Positions 23,883-32,900 of a stretch of 35,001 bases of DNA are shown piece by piece. Positions within the stretch are counted from its first letter, which is position 1. Every line of letters begins with the position of its first letter. A model generated the notes under the pieces. That model searched no databases. It was not told where the DNA came from and saw nothing but the letters and a program-made list of their open reading frames with translations. A program made the position numbers and the translations under genes. Origin of the DNA: Bryobacterales bacterium (GTDB lineage Bacteria; Acidobacteriota; Terriglobia; Bryobacterales; UBA6623); contig JAPPMG010000102.1 in NCBI GenBank assembly GCA_028819215.1, positions 153,645 to 188,645 on the forward strand, given 5' to 3'.

Positions 23883-26402
23883 TCAGTAATCGACCCACAA
23901 AGGGCTGCCCCAGGCGACTTGGCCGTCGGATTGCTCGACCCGCACGTAGTAGTAGTGGGAACTGCCTGTGCCGCCGAAATCGGCGTCGGTGTATTCGAAA
24001 TCGGCTTCCTGCGCTGCCGGACGATGCGTGTGCGCCAGCTGGCCGTCCCGCAGGATATGCACCCGGGCGATTTCTCCCGTGCCGCGTACGCGCACTCGCA
24101 AGGGCTGCGCGTCTGAACTCCGGAATCGATCTCCCATGAAGTGACCGCCCATGCGCACGTCGAGAATGATGTTGTCGGTGGCGCCGTAGGTGTGGCGGCG
24201 CCGTATGGCATCCAAGACCCCTTGCCTCGTGAATGAAGTCGTGTAAACCATCGCGTACGAGTAGTGCGTCGAGTAATGGTCGGAACTTGCGATGGTCCCG
24301 AGGGTATAGCCTTTGGCCAGAGCATGGTTGACAAAGCCTGCCGGACGATAGCCTCCCGGAGCGTCTCGCGGTGCAGGGCTCCTAGCCGACAGGGGCGCGC
24401 CGTCTTGCTCGTAACTGGTGCGGTCGCCCTGGAAGATCTCCACGACAGGAGCCACTTCCGGATCGTGGAAACGCCAATCCGTGCCCATGTTGGTTCCCGA
24501 GGTGTGGGCGATCGCCACGCCCCCCATGCGCCGAACTTGCTCGAACAAGAGCAGCGTGTCGTTGGCGGTAACTCGTGGATCGACGACATCATTGTTCTCG
24601 TCACGTTCTTGCGGCGGCACCACCCCGGGCTGGTCACCCCGATTCCCCTGCTCGGCCAGCAAGTAGCCCGGCACCCAGCGCTTCAGGTAGAACGGGACCA
24701 CCTCACCGGAACGGTCAGCAAAGAACACGTTGTGGTGCCCCATTGGGTAGTTGACGCTGCGCTCGTATCCGAACAGGCTGACGTAAGTGTCGGGGAGGTG
24801 GAACATGTCGGTCATCTTCTGCGAATACCACCACCAGTAGTCGTGTGCGCCTCCTTGGTGATCCGTCGAAGCGCCGAAATCCATGCTGGCGGCGTCGAGC
24901 ATGTAGCGGTAGAACTCCGGCAGCGAGCCGTCAATGGTGCCACCTGCATCCCAGCTCAGTTCGGTGTGACGGTGTAGGTCTCCGCGGACGATGCGCGCCG
25001 CGCGGCCCTGAATCTCGGCGCGGTAGTTCCGAATCGCCGCTAGGTCTCCCGGCTCGTCCGCATGGCCCGGAGCCACCTCCACAGATGGCGTCTCTGGCGA
25101 GGTGAACTGCACGCGACCGGGGGGGTCGGCGCTAGTGGCCTTGCCGGCGTAGACTTGGAATCGGATCGGCCTAGTGAGGTAGTTTTCCCTCCGGTTGTCG
25201 GTCGGCCAAACCAGCCACACGCTGCCGTCGCTCGCGACGGTGGACCTGAGCCATGTGCTGAGACGACCCCTGCTGTTCGGGATTACCTCGGGCTTGCTCC
25301 ATCCTTCTCCGTCGTAGCGGGTGAGGCGATACTCCCATCCCCTCCTTCGCGTGGCACCCGTGCCCAAGAGGCACTTGGCGGCTACAAGAGGATTGCCGCT
25401 AGCGTCGAGAAGGATTTGCGGCCGGTAGACATAGCGTCCAGCATCGGTCTCAAAGGCTGCTTGAACGGGCTGGGCAGGAGCCTGCAGGCGGCCGTTGGCG
25501 AAGGCGCGCAGGTGGATCGTGCGCTCCGCTCCGAGCATCACGCCAGGACCGAAGCATGTGCCGCATGCGAGTTCCGTCTTGGACGCAGGCATCTGGTAGC
25601 GGTAGTTGTAGCCGTTGTCCTTGCCCCAGTTGGCTCCGCCACTCTCCCAAGCGACCCAGACGCGGTCGTCCGGGTCGACCGCAACGGAGGGCCGGGCCTC
25701 GAACAGCGGGGTCTCGGCGACCGCCATTTCGTCGACTGCTGTCCTGCCATCCTGCAGGCCCACCAAGTACACGTCGTAGTTGCCATTGCGGTAGCTGTCG
25801 TAGGCCACCCAAACCGTTCCCTGTGAATCGAGCGCGACAGTCGGGCTCCAGTCGTTCCCCGGGCGGCCGGTGACGGAAACTGCCTCGGACCAATCGCCGT
25901 CGGAGAACGTGCGGAGGAGGATGTCCGACTCGCTTCCTCGGAAGCCTTGCCAGGCCACCGCCAGCTTCCCGTCCCTAGCGGCGAGACTGGGATAGATGTC
26001 GGGAAGCCGATGATCAGTGAGACGAACCAACTCGTCCCAGGACTCGGTCGCCGGCTCGTAGCGGCGGGCATACAGGTCCCAGTTACCGTTGCGCCGCGCT
26101 GACCAGACTACCCACACGCGGTTCTGGCCGTCCACAGCGACTTGCGGCAGCCAGACGTCGCCGTCGCCGCCGGGAACCAACAGCACATTGCTCCAGTCGC
26201 CGTCCCGATACTGGCGGAGGTTGATCTCATCGCGCCGGGAGTCATGTGACATCCACACCAGCCAGAGGGTCCCGTCCTCTGCTGCGGCGATATCCGGGAG
26301 GTCATCCGAACGCAATTCCGTGCCGACGGGCTCGACCGAAGTGATTTGCCCTGCAGCAGTAGTGCAAGCAAAGAGCGAAAGCAGCAGAAGTACGAGCGGC
26401 AT
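23883..26402 (-). CDS. secreted beta-propeller-PHP metallophosphoesterase fusion
   Basis: 839 residues from ATG 26402; the much longer open frame upstream is rejected because it crosses the divergent sialidase. Signal peptide MPLVLLLLSLFACTTAAGQ. About 25-430 is a beta-propeller built from repeated strands ending in WLVWMS, VWVVWSA, LAVAWQG, VWVAYDS and VWVAWES. Then a PHP-type metal domain: RGDLHRHTELS with His477 and His479, FGASTDHQGG, MGHHNVFF, and a later IASSDHYSTHY. PHP domains are metal-dependent phosphoesterases. The last ~90 residues look like a beta-sandwich (RVRVRGTGEIARVHILRDGQ). The stop lies 41 bp from the convergent amidohydrolase stop. It is divergent from the sialidase, so the two may share control. 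Confidence 0.82.
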   Translation of the reverse strand: MPLVLLLLSLFACTTAAGQITSVEPVGTELRSDDLPDIAAAEDGTLWLVWMSHDSRRDEINLRQYRDGDWSNVLLVPGGDGDVWLPQVAVDGQNRVWVVWSARRNGNWDLYARRYEPATESWDELVRLTDHRLPDIYPSLAARDGKLAVAWQGFRGSESDILLRTFSDGDWSEAVSVTGRPGNDWSPTVALDSQGTVWVAYDSYRNGNYDVYLVGLQDGRTAVDEMAVAETPLFEARPSVAVDPDDRVWVAWESGGANWGKDNGYNYRYQMPASKTELACGTCFGPGVMLGAERTIHLRAFANGRLQAPAQPVQAAFETDAGRYVYRPQILLDASGNPLVAAKCLLGTGATRRRGWEYRLTRYDGEGWSKPEVIPNSRGRLSTWLRSTVASDGSVWLVWPTDNRRENYLTRPIRFQVYAGKATSADPPGRVQFTSPETPSVEVAPGHADEPGDLAAIRNYRAEIQGRAARIVRGDLHRHTELSWDAGGTIDGSLPEFYRYMLDAASMDFGASTDHQGGAHDYWWWYSQKMTDMFHLPDTYVSLFGYERSVNYPMGHHNVFFADRSGEVVPFYLKRWVPGYLLAEQGNRGDQPGVVPPQERDENNDVVDPRVTANDTLLLFEQVRRMGGVAIAHTSGTNMGTDWRFHDPEVAPVVEIFQGDRTSYEQDGAPLSARSPAPRDAPGGYRPAGFVNHALAKGYTLGTIASSDHYSTHYSYAMVYTTSFTRQGVLDAIRRRHTYGATDNIILDVRMGGHFMGDRFRSSDAQPLRVRVRGTGEIARVHILRDGQLAHTHRPAAQEADFEYTDADFGGTGSSHYYYVRVEQSDGQVAWGSPLWVDY

Positions 26403-26412
26403 GGCGCTTGCC

Positions 26413-26418
26413 AGTATA
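26413..26418 (-). promoter_or_regulatory. -10-like hexamer 10 nt before the beta-propeller-PHP start
   Basis: On the minus strand TATACT (26418 down to 26413, five of six to consensus) ends 10 nt before ATG 26402; a transcript would carry a leader of about 3 nt. No Shine-Dalgarno is present. The site is the palindromic word AGTATAGT, which also occurs at 11917-11924. Confidence 0.4.
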
Positions 26419-26530
26419 GTCCGCGGACTGACGGCCCGAAACCAGCAGCCACCCTTGATGGTTGGCTTGGCGGTCGATGCGCGTCCCGCCTTGGTCCTGC
26501 CGCACAAGCTCCGGCCGGACCCGTAGACGC

Positions 26531-26536
26531 TACAAT
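26531..26536 (+). promoter_or_regulatory. -10-like hexamer upstream of the sialidase
   Basis: TACAAT lies 44 nt before ATG 26581. The start codon has AGAGGG (26569-26574) at 6-nt spacing, so this gene has an ordinary leader. The -35 is not convincing. Confidence 0.35.
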
Positions 26537-26580
26537 CGACCCGCGAGACACGTCTAATGCCGCAGACAAGAGGGCTCATG

Positions 26581-27828
26581 ATGCGAGCCGTCGTCCTCGT
26601 CGCGATCGCAAGCTGCGCTTCGGGACCGCCGGCCGTCGAAGAAACCATTTCAGTGTCGCGGCCGTTCGTTTCCCCCAAAGGGGAGTACGTCACGGAGCGG
26701 GACCGGTACCACACGTTCCGAATTCCCGGCATGATCGTCGCCCAAGATGGCTCGATTCTCCTGTTCGCCGAGGGCCGTCGCGGTGATGGCAGCGACCCGC
26801 GCCGAGACGAAAATGCCCCGATCGACCTAGTCCTGCGACGGAGCACTGACTCGGGCGAGACCTGGGAGCCCCTCGTGGTCATCGAGTCCGGGTTCCGACC
26901 AAACGGGTCCTTCGTGGACTTCGCGGACCCGACGCCAGTCCTTGACGAATCCACCGGGGAGGTTTTCCTGTTCTACGGGCAGTGGCCGGATGTGGGGCCC
27001 AGAACCGTATCTCATGGCCAGGACCCGGACTCCACTGACGGCAACCAGGTCGTCTGGGTCCGCTCCAGCAACGATCACGGACGGACTTGGTCGGATCGCC
27101 GCCAGGTCCTCTATCCCGATGAGCCCGACGACACGGCGGACGGGCTGTATTGGCGGCAGGCAGAGCCAGGACCCGGTAGCGGCATCCAACTCCGCTGGCA
27201 AGGCCAGGACGGCGGGGCCAACGGCCGACTGCTGATCCCTGCGAAGCGAAGCGGCTCCGAAACACCGGACGGGGCTGCCTCGGTGAGACCCTTCGCATTC
27301 TATTCGGACGACCACGGGGTGAGTTGGCAGGTGGGGCGCATCAGTCCCGGACCGGACGCCAACGAGGATGAGATTGTCGAACTGACCGACGGCACGGTCC
27401 TACTCGACGGGCGCCAGAACAGTGGGGATTATCGGCGCCGCCATCGCAGCACGGACGGGGGGATCACATGGAGCCCGGACCGGCCCGACAACATTCCGGT
27501 CACTCCGGTCGACGGCTCGATGATCCGGTACTCGGCCATCCGGGCGGGCGATGACCGCGACCTCCTCCTGTTTTCTGGCCCCCGCGGGATAGACGGGCTG
27601 AACCGCAACAACATTACGGTATGGAGTAGCTACGACGAAGGCCAGTCCTTCAGCAAGCCAGTCACGTTCAATAAGGGCTTTGCCGCCTATTCGGTCTTGC
27701 AGCGTCTGGCCGACGGCACGATCGGGCTGGCGGTTGAGACTTCGAATGAATCAGGTGACAACTACGGAGAAATCCGGTTCTACCGCTTCGGTCTCGCCCA
27801 TTTGGGAGCAGCTCAGGGGATCGACTAG
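26581..27828 (+). CDS. lipoprotein exo-alpha-sialidase (GH33-like)
   Basis: 415 residues from ATG 26581, which has AGAGGG at a proper distance; ATG 26557 and 26578 are alternatives. Lipobox IASC with Cys12 points to a lipid-anchored protein. The sialidase propeller shows the arginine-triad motif FRIP (46-49) and five Asp boxes: STDSGETW, SNDHGRTW, SDDHGVSW, STDGGITW and SYDEGQSF. It ends with AAYSVLQRLADGTIGLAVET, whose Tyr and Glu fit the catalytic Tyr-Glu pair region. Sialidases release terminal sialic acids from glycoconjugates at the cell surface. KDN-like or other nonulosonic acids are possible substrates. No sialic-acid uptake or catabolism gene (nan) is in the window. Confidence 0.9.
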   Translation: MRAVVLVAIASCASGPPAVEETISVSRPFVSPKGEYVTERDRYHTFRIPGMIVAQDGSILLFAEGRRGDGSDPRRDENAPIDLVLRRSTDSGETWEPLVVIESGFRPNGSFVDFADPTPVLDESTGEVFLFYGQWPDVGPRTVSHGQDPDSTDGNQVVWVRSSNDHGRTWSDRRQVLYPDEPDDTADGLYWRQAEPGPGSGIQLRWQGQDGGANGRLLIPAKRSGSETPDGAASVRPFAFYSDDHGVSWQVGRISPGPDANEDEIVELTDGTVLLDGRQNSGDYRRRHRSTDGGITWSPDRPDNIPVTPVDGSMIRYSAIRAGDDRDLLLFSGPRGIDGLNRNNITVWSSYDEGQSFSKPVTFNKGFAAYSVLQRLADGTIGLAVETSNESGDNYGEIRFYRFGLAHLGAAQGID

Positions 27829-28078
27829 CGACTGAGAGGGGTGTCCGCTGCCTACCTTGACAGGCCGATTGCGAGCCGTCGCGCCATCGCCCTCAGGGCC
27901 GTAGAACGAAATGCGCAGTGTCGGGGGCAAGGCTTTGTTTCTGGGAGAAGTGCAGCTTCCGGGCTCGAACCCGATCGGCGGAGTCCCAGGCGTTCGACTC
28001 TTGCAGACTCGAGTATCCGGAGGTGCGCAGCCAGTTCCGTCGGATCCGAGCCAGTTACCGCGGCCGTGATCCAAAGGC

Positions 28079-29704
28079 CTATTCCGCTACCATCTTCAGC
28101 TGCTCGTATACGGACCTTGCGTGCTCGTACTCGGCGATGGCCGCTTCAGGCAGGACGCCTTGATGCCGGGCGAGTTCCGACTCCACCCGACCTATCAAGT
28201 ACTCGACTTCTTCCCGCCGCGGCCGCAACGGCCTATCGGGCACAGTGATGTGAAACGGTGCGCTGTGAGCGAAGCGCAAGCGCCCTTCTGGGCGCTCGTA
28301 GCAGCGTACGGCAAGCCAGGTCGAGGTATCGAACGAGAACTGCTCGTCTATCAGAGTGAGGTAACCCCCAGCCGATTCAACCTGATTGGCCGGCTCGAGG
28401 CGGCGGACTACCTCTCCTGCTTCCACCACCTCGATAGAGGTGACCGGGGTAGCGCTACGAATCCAGCCCGTTAAGCGATAGGCACCGTCCGCGCTGGGCG
28501 ACTCGGCGAATTCCCGCCCGGGAAGTCGGTCGTTGACGCGCACATCCAGCATCGGGCCGGTCGTGACAAAGCTGCGGCCCGCGTCGAGCCCCTTGATCCA
28601 CCGTTCGTAGGAGAATTCGGAGCCGAGGTGCACGTACACGCGGCCGAATCCCAAGGGGACCGGATGAACTCCTGAGGCTGTTCCAGCGGTTGGCCGGAGG
28701 CGAAAGCCGCAGTTCAACAGGGCGTAGTAGTTCTGAAAGGTGAAGTCGATCCAGCCCTCTTCGGTAAAGCCTTCGGCAGTCTGCTCAACCTGCATGTAGT
28801 CGGCGGGTTGCTCGCCGAAACCGCGGAAGTGAAACGGCGCCCGCCAGATGTGGTTGTTGGTGAGCTCGTACAGGTCCACGTTCATGACCGGGATCAGCAT
28901 CATTGACCACGGCCAGTTGTGCTTGTCGAGTTCAAGCAGCCCCCCCTCGTCATGTACCTGCTTGGCAATCGAGCCTACCGGCGGCGCTCCCTGATTCAGC
29001 ACGCTGCGATGGTTCAACGCGAAGACCGCGCCGAGCGTATGGCGCACACCGCTTACCGTGAAGATCTCGTACTCGGTGTTCATCGGATAGATGATGTGGA
29101 AGGGGTCGACGGTGATCGGCCGGGCCTGGACAGGAGCCGAGTTCTTGTCGCCTTGACTAGGGGGCGTGCCCGCCTCCGTCACCCAGTACGTCAGAGGCAG
29201 CGCGACATTCAGGTCCTCTGCCACGACCAAGCCCGGGAGCTCGCTCACGCTGCGGTGCACGTGAGTCTCTCCCGAGTACCAGCCATGCTCAGCCATGTTG
29301 ATCCATCGGCGAAGCCGGATTTCGGTCTCGGTCACGCCCTCTCCAACAACTACGGTGTTCGTCGCGGGCAGATACTCCTTACCCCGCGCGGCCGTCAGCG
29401 AATACGAGCCGGGCGGTAGCTTTGCCGCAAAGCTGTGGGCAGACAGGGTGGTGTGTATCTCGACACTCTGGTCCGAGCGACTCCTGTTGTAAGGAACACT
29501 CGAGCCATCCGGGTCCGCAGACTGCGCCACGTGCCATTCCCCATGGCCATCCTGGATGTAGAGGCGCGCAGCCACCGGAGAGCCGTCCGAGCTGTCCACG
29601 ATGACGCCGCGCAACTCCGCGAGCCGGGAACTGGTGCAAGCGAGCAGTGCGGCACACAGGCAGCAAGCTCCACCGGCCACGATCAGAGTGCGATTCCTTG
29701 GCAT
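28079..29704 (-). CDS. CehA/McbA-like lipoprotein metallohydrolase (PHP-like)
   Basis: 541 residues from ATG 29704; TTG 29713 adds three codons. Lipobox LLAC with Cys23. A carboxypeptidase-regulatory-like beta domain (about 28-130: ELRGVIVDSSDGSPVAARLYIQDGHG and LPPGSYSLTAARGKEY) precedes a PHP-like catalytic region with YSGETHVHRS (His148, His150) and ELDKHNWPW. The C-terminal part has a beta domain and a helical tail. Family resemblance is to CehA/McbA metallohydrolases, named from carbaryl hydrolysis, although most members have unknown natural substrates. No adjacent gene shares its operon: the sialidase converges on it and putA diverges. Substrate unpredictable. Confidence 0.8.
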   Translation of the reverse strand: MPRNRTLIVAGGACCLCAALLACTSSRLAELRGVIVDSSDGSPVAARLYIQDGHGEWHVAQSADPDGSSVPYNRSRSDQSVEIHTTLSAHSFAAKLPPGSYSLTAARGKEYLPATNTVVVGEGVTETEIRLRRWINMAEHGWYSGETHVHRSVSELPGLVVAEDLNVALPLTYWVTEAGTPPSQGDKNSAPVQARPITVDPFHIIYPMNTEYEIFTVSGVRHTLGAVFALNHRSVLNQGAPPVGSIAKQVHDEGGLLELDKHNWPWSMMLIPVMNVDLYELTNNHIWRAPFHFRGFGEQPADYMQVEQTAEGFTEEGWIDFTFQNYYALLNCGFRLRPTAGTASGVHPVPLGFGRVYVHLGSEFSYERWIKGLDAGRSFVTTGPMLDVRVNDRLPGREFAESPSADGAYRLTGWIRSATPVTSIEVVEAGEVVRRLEPANQVESAGGYLTLIDEQFSFDTSTWLAVRCYERPEGRLRFAHSAPFHITVPDRPLRPRREEVEYLIGRVESELARHQGVLPEAAIAEYEHARSVYEQLKMVAE

Positions 29705-29712
29705 CGGAATCA

Positions 29713-29718
29713 ATCATA
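29713..29718 (-). promoter_or_regulatory. -10-like hexamer 8 nt before the CehA-like start (leaderless candidate)
   Basis: Minus-strand TATGAT (29718 down to 29713) ends 8 nt before ATG 29704. The expected transcript start falls 1-2 nt before the ATG, and no Shine-Dalgarno is seen. Confidence 0.4.
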
Positions 29719-29946
29719 TGACGGGAAGGCAGTCAGCGAGACCAGTTTTGGGTCTCCCGCGCCACTGTGCCGACTGCGCGACCTCGCGATTCGTCGGTAG
29801 TGTGCGGACCAACGTAGATCGCCTCTCTATCGACGGACGTGCGGGATTCTCGCTGCCCTGCTAGTGATCCCCGAGCGTGGTGCAAACTGAAACAAACCAG
29901 CCGTAGAGCTGCCCGGAGCAACGCCTCGGTTCGCTTGGAAAGGCGC

Positions 29947-32900
29947 ATGAGCATAGCGATCCAGCCTGATCCTGATCACGCCCGTGCCGGCCAGCGGACG
30001 ATCGCGCGCGTGGACAAGTCCCTCGAGGATCTCCTCGAGTCGTTGGTCTCGGACCCTGCCTCGCCCTATCCGGAGCGGGCACAGAGAGCGGCCTGCCTAG
30101 CGCGCCATCTCCAAGAATCGGCTTCGACCCTCCAGACTCCGGCCGAGAGGAAGCAGCAGGCCGAGTTCGAGCGGATGGTGCAGAGCCCGCAGGACAGGGC
30201 GACCCTTACTCAGCTCACTGACCAGGCTTTCCGTGCTAGACGGCCCCGTCGGGCGGTTGACCAAATGCTGCACATATTGGACGTACAAGGGATTCCCCGG
30301 ATCTTCAGCGGCTTGGATCGAACTCTCCTCAGAGGCCTTCATTCGTTCGGAGGCTATCTCCCGGGAGTGGCAGCCCCCTTGGTTAAGGCAAGGATGCGAG
30401 AAGAGACCGCCAATGTCATCCTGCCGGCTGAAGAGGCTCTCTTGGTCAGGCACTTGGAGGCGCGTCGGCAGAGCGGCGTCCGGATGAACGTCAACTTTCT
30501 CGGCGAGGCCGTGCTGGGAGAATCCGAGGCCCGAAGGCGAATGGATTCCTACCTCAGGGCATTGCAGATGCCCGAGGTTGAGGTGATTTCGGTCAAGATC
30601 ACCACGATCTACTCCCAGATTCACTCACTGGCGTTCGAACACACCGTCTCGGTCCTATGCGACCGACTGGAGACCCTGTATCGGGCGGCGGCTCGGGAAC
30701 GATTTCGCAGGGTTGACGGCAGCGAGGTTCCCAAGCTGGTGTACCTAGACACAGAGGAGTACCGCGACTTGGCGGTCACGACCGAAGCCTTCCTGCGGAC
30801 CTTGGACCGCAAGGGCATGGAACACGTCAACGCGGGGATCGCTTTGCAGGCGTACCTCCCCGACTCAAGCGCGGCGCAGAAGAGAATCAACGCTTGGGCC
30901 CGGAAACGGGTCCGTCGCGGAGGATCGCCGGTGACCATCCGGCTCGTGAAGGGCGCCAATCTCGAAATGGAGCGCGTGGAGGCCTCACTGCTCGGCTGGA
31001 CGCAAGCGCCATTCGCATCAAAGCCCGAGACCGACGCCAACTACAAGCGGATGCTGCACGAAGCCCTGAGTCCGGAGAACATCGGGGCCGTGCGCTTGGG
31101 AGTGGCCTCCCACAATCTCTTCGACGCCTCCTACGCGTTGCTTCTAGCGGCGGATGCCGGCATAGCGGACCAGGTTCAAATCGAGATGCTCGAGGGGATG
31201 GCAAACCCTCAGCGGCGGGCCTTATTCGAACTGACTCGCAACCTCCTCCTCTACGCCCCTGCGACAAGGAAGGAGGACTTCGTCAATGCCATCGGATACC
31301 TCTTCCGCCGCTTGGACGAGAACACCGGAGTGGACAATTTCCTGTGCCACGCCTTCAAACTGACGCCGAAGAGTCGCGAATGGAACCGCTTGGAAAAGGC
31401 GTTCTGCGACTCCTTCGCATTGATCGAAGGGCTGTCCGAGGCACCGCGTCGGACACAAGACCGCTTGCGGGAGACTGGGGAGGCAGAGCGCCCGAGCACT
31501 TGGCGTAGCTTCGTTAACGAACCCGACACCGACTTCTCGCTACCGGCCAACCGCGAGTGGGCCCGGGGGATCGTCGAGCGCTGGCAGCCCCGTCACGGCG
31601 AGTACAAGATTGAAGTTCCCCTGGTTGTAGGCGGCAAGGAGATCTTCGAGGGTAGGAGCTTCCGCGACTGCCTAGACCCGTCGCGGCCGGGCTTGGTCAT
31701 CGGCCGCTACCGGCAGGCCAGCCAGCAAGACGTCGAACGGGCAGTGGCCTGTGCTCGGGACGATGCCGACGGGTGGCGCGGCAAGTCGCCGGCGGAGCGC
31801 TCGCAGGTCCTTACGCTAGTGGCCCAAGAATTGCGTCGCCAACGTGCAGACCTGATGGGAGCGGCGCTGGCGAACGGCGGAAAACACCTTGCCGAATCGG
31901 ATCCCGAGGTCTCCGAGGTCGTGGATTTTGTCTGTTTCTACGACTCGGCCGCCCGCTATTTCTATGATCTCCCCGGCCTGCGGGCCAAGCCGAAAGGCGT
32001 AGTGGTCGTCGTCTCCCCTTGGAACTTCCCAATCGCCATACCCGGTGGGGGGATAGCAGCAGCCCTAGCCGCGGGAAACACCGTCATCCTCAAGCCCGCC
32101 TCCGATGCCGTCCTGGTGGCTTACGAACTCTGCAAGTGCTTCTGGAAGGCTGGAATCTCGCGCCGGACACTACAGATGGTTCCTTGTGCCGGTGCCTCAG
32201 TCGGCCCGCACCTGACCTCTCATCCCGACGTGGACGCCGTTGTTCTCACTGGTGGAACCGAGACCGCCCAGCAAATGCTCCGCGCGAAGCCGGACCTCAA
32301 TCTGCTTGCCGAGACAGGCGGAAAGAATGCGACCACCTTGACTGCCATGGGCGATCGCGAGCTGGCGATCAGCCATGTCATTCACTCTGCCTTCAGTCAC
32401 AGTGGACAAAAGTGCTCCGCTACGTCCCTTCTTCTCGTCGAGGAAGAGGTCTACGACGACCCGAAGTTCAAGGAAACACTTTGCGACGCGGTTCGCAGCT
32501 TGCAGACTGGCCCGGCCTGGGATCCTAGCAACCGCATCGGCCCCCTGATCCGGCCGCCCTCCGGCCCGCTAGAAGCCGGCATCAAGGAACTCGAGCCGGG
32601 CGAGAGCTGGGCTGTGATGCCCGAACAGCGGGACAACAATCCATGCCTTTACTCCCCCGGTGTCAAGTGGGACGTACAGCCAGGGAGCTTTACCCACCTG
32701 ACGGAACTCTTCGGTCCCGTGCTGGGAGTGATGCGGATTAAGGACTTGGATGAAGCCCTGGACTTGACCCGCAGGACCGGATACGGATTGACAGCCGGTT
32801 TGGAGAGCTTGGATGATCGGGAGCAATCGTATTGGTGCGGTCACGTCGAGGCAGGCAATCTCTACGTCAATCGGCCGACCACTGGCGCCGTTGTGCTGCG

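Noticed and set aside
26403..26954. N-terminal extension of the beta-propeller-PHP frame
   Set aside because: It runs through the divergent sialidase gene; the signal peptide starts at 26402.
27950..27985. T-arm-like sequence (minus strand GGGTTCGAGCCC), possible tRNA
   Set aside because: The T stem has a mismatch and the 7-base acceptor strand has no complement 60-80 nt upstream; no anticodon arm can be drawn.
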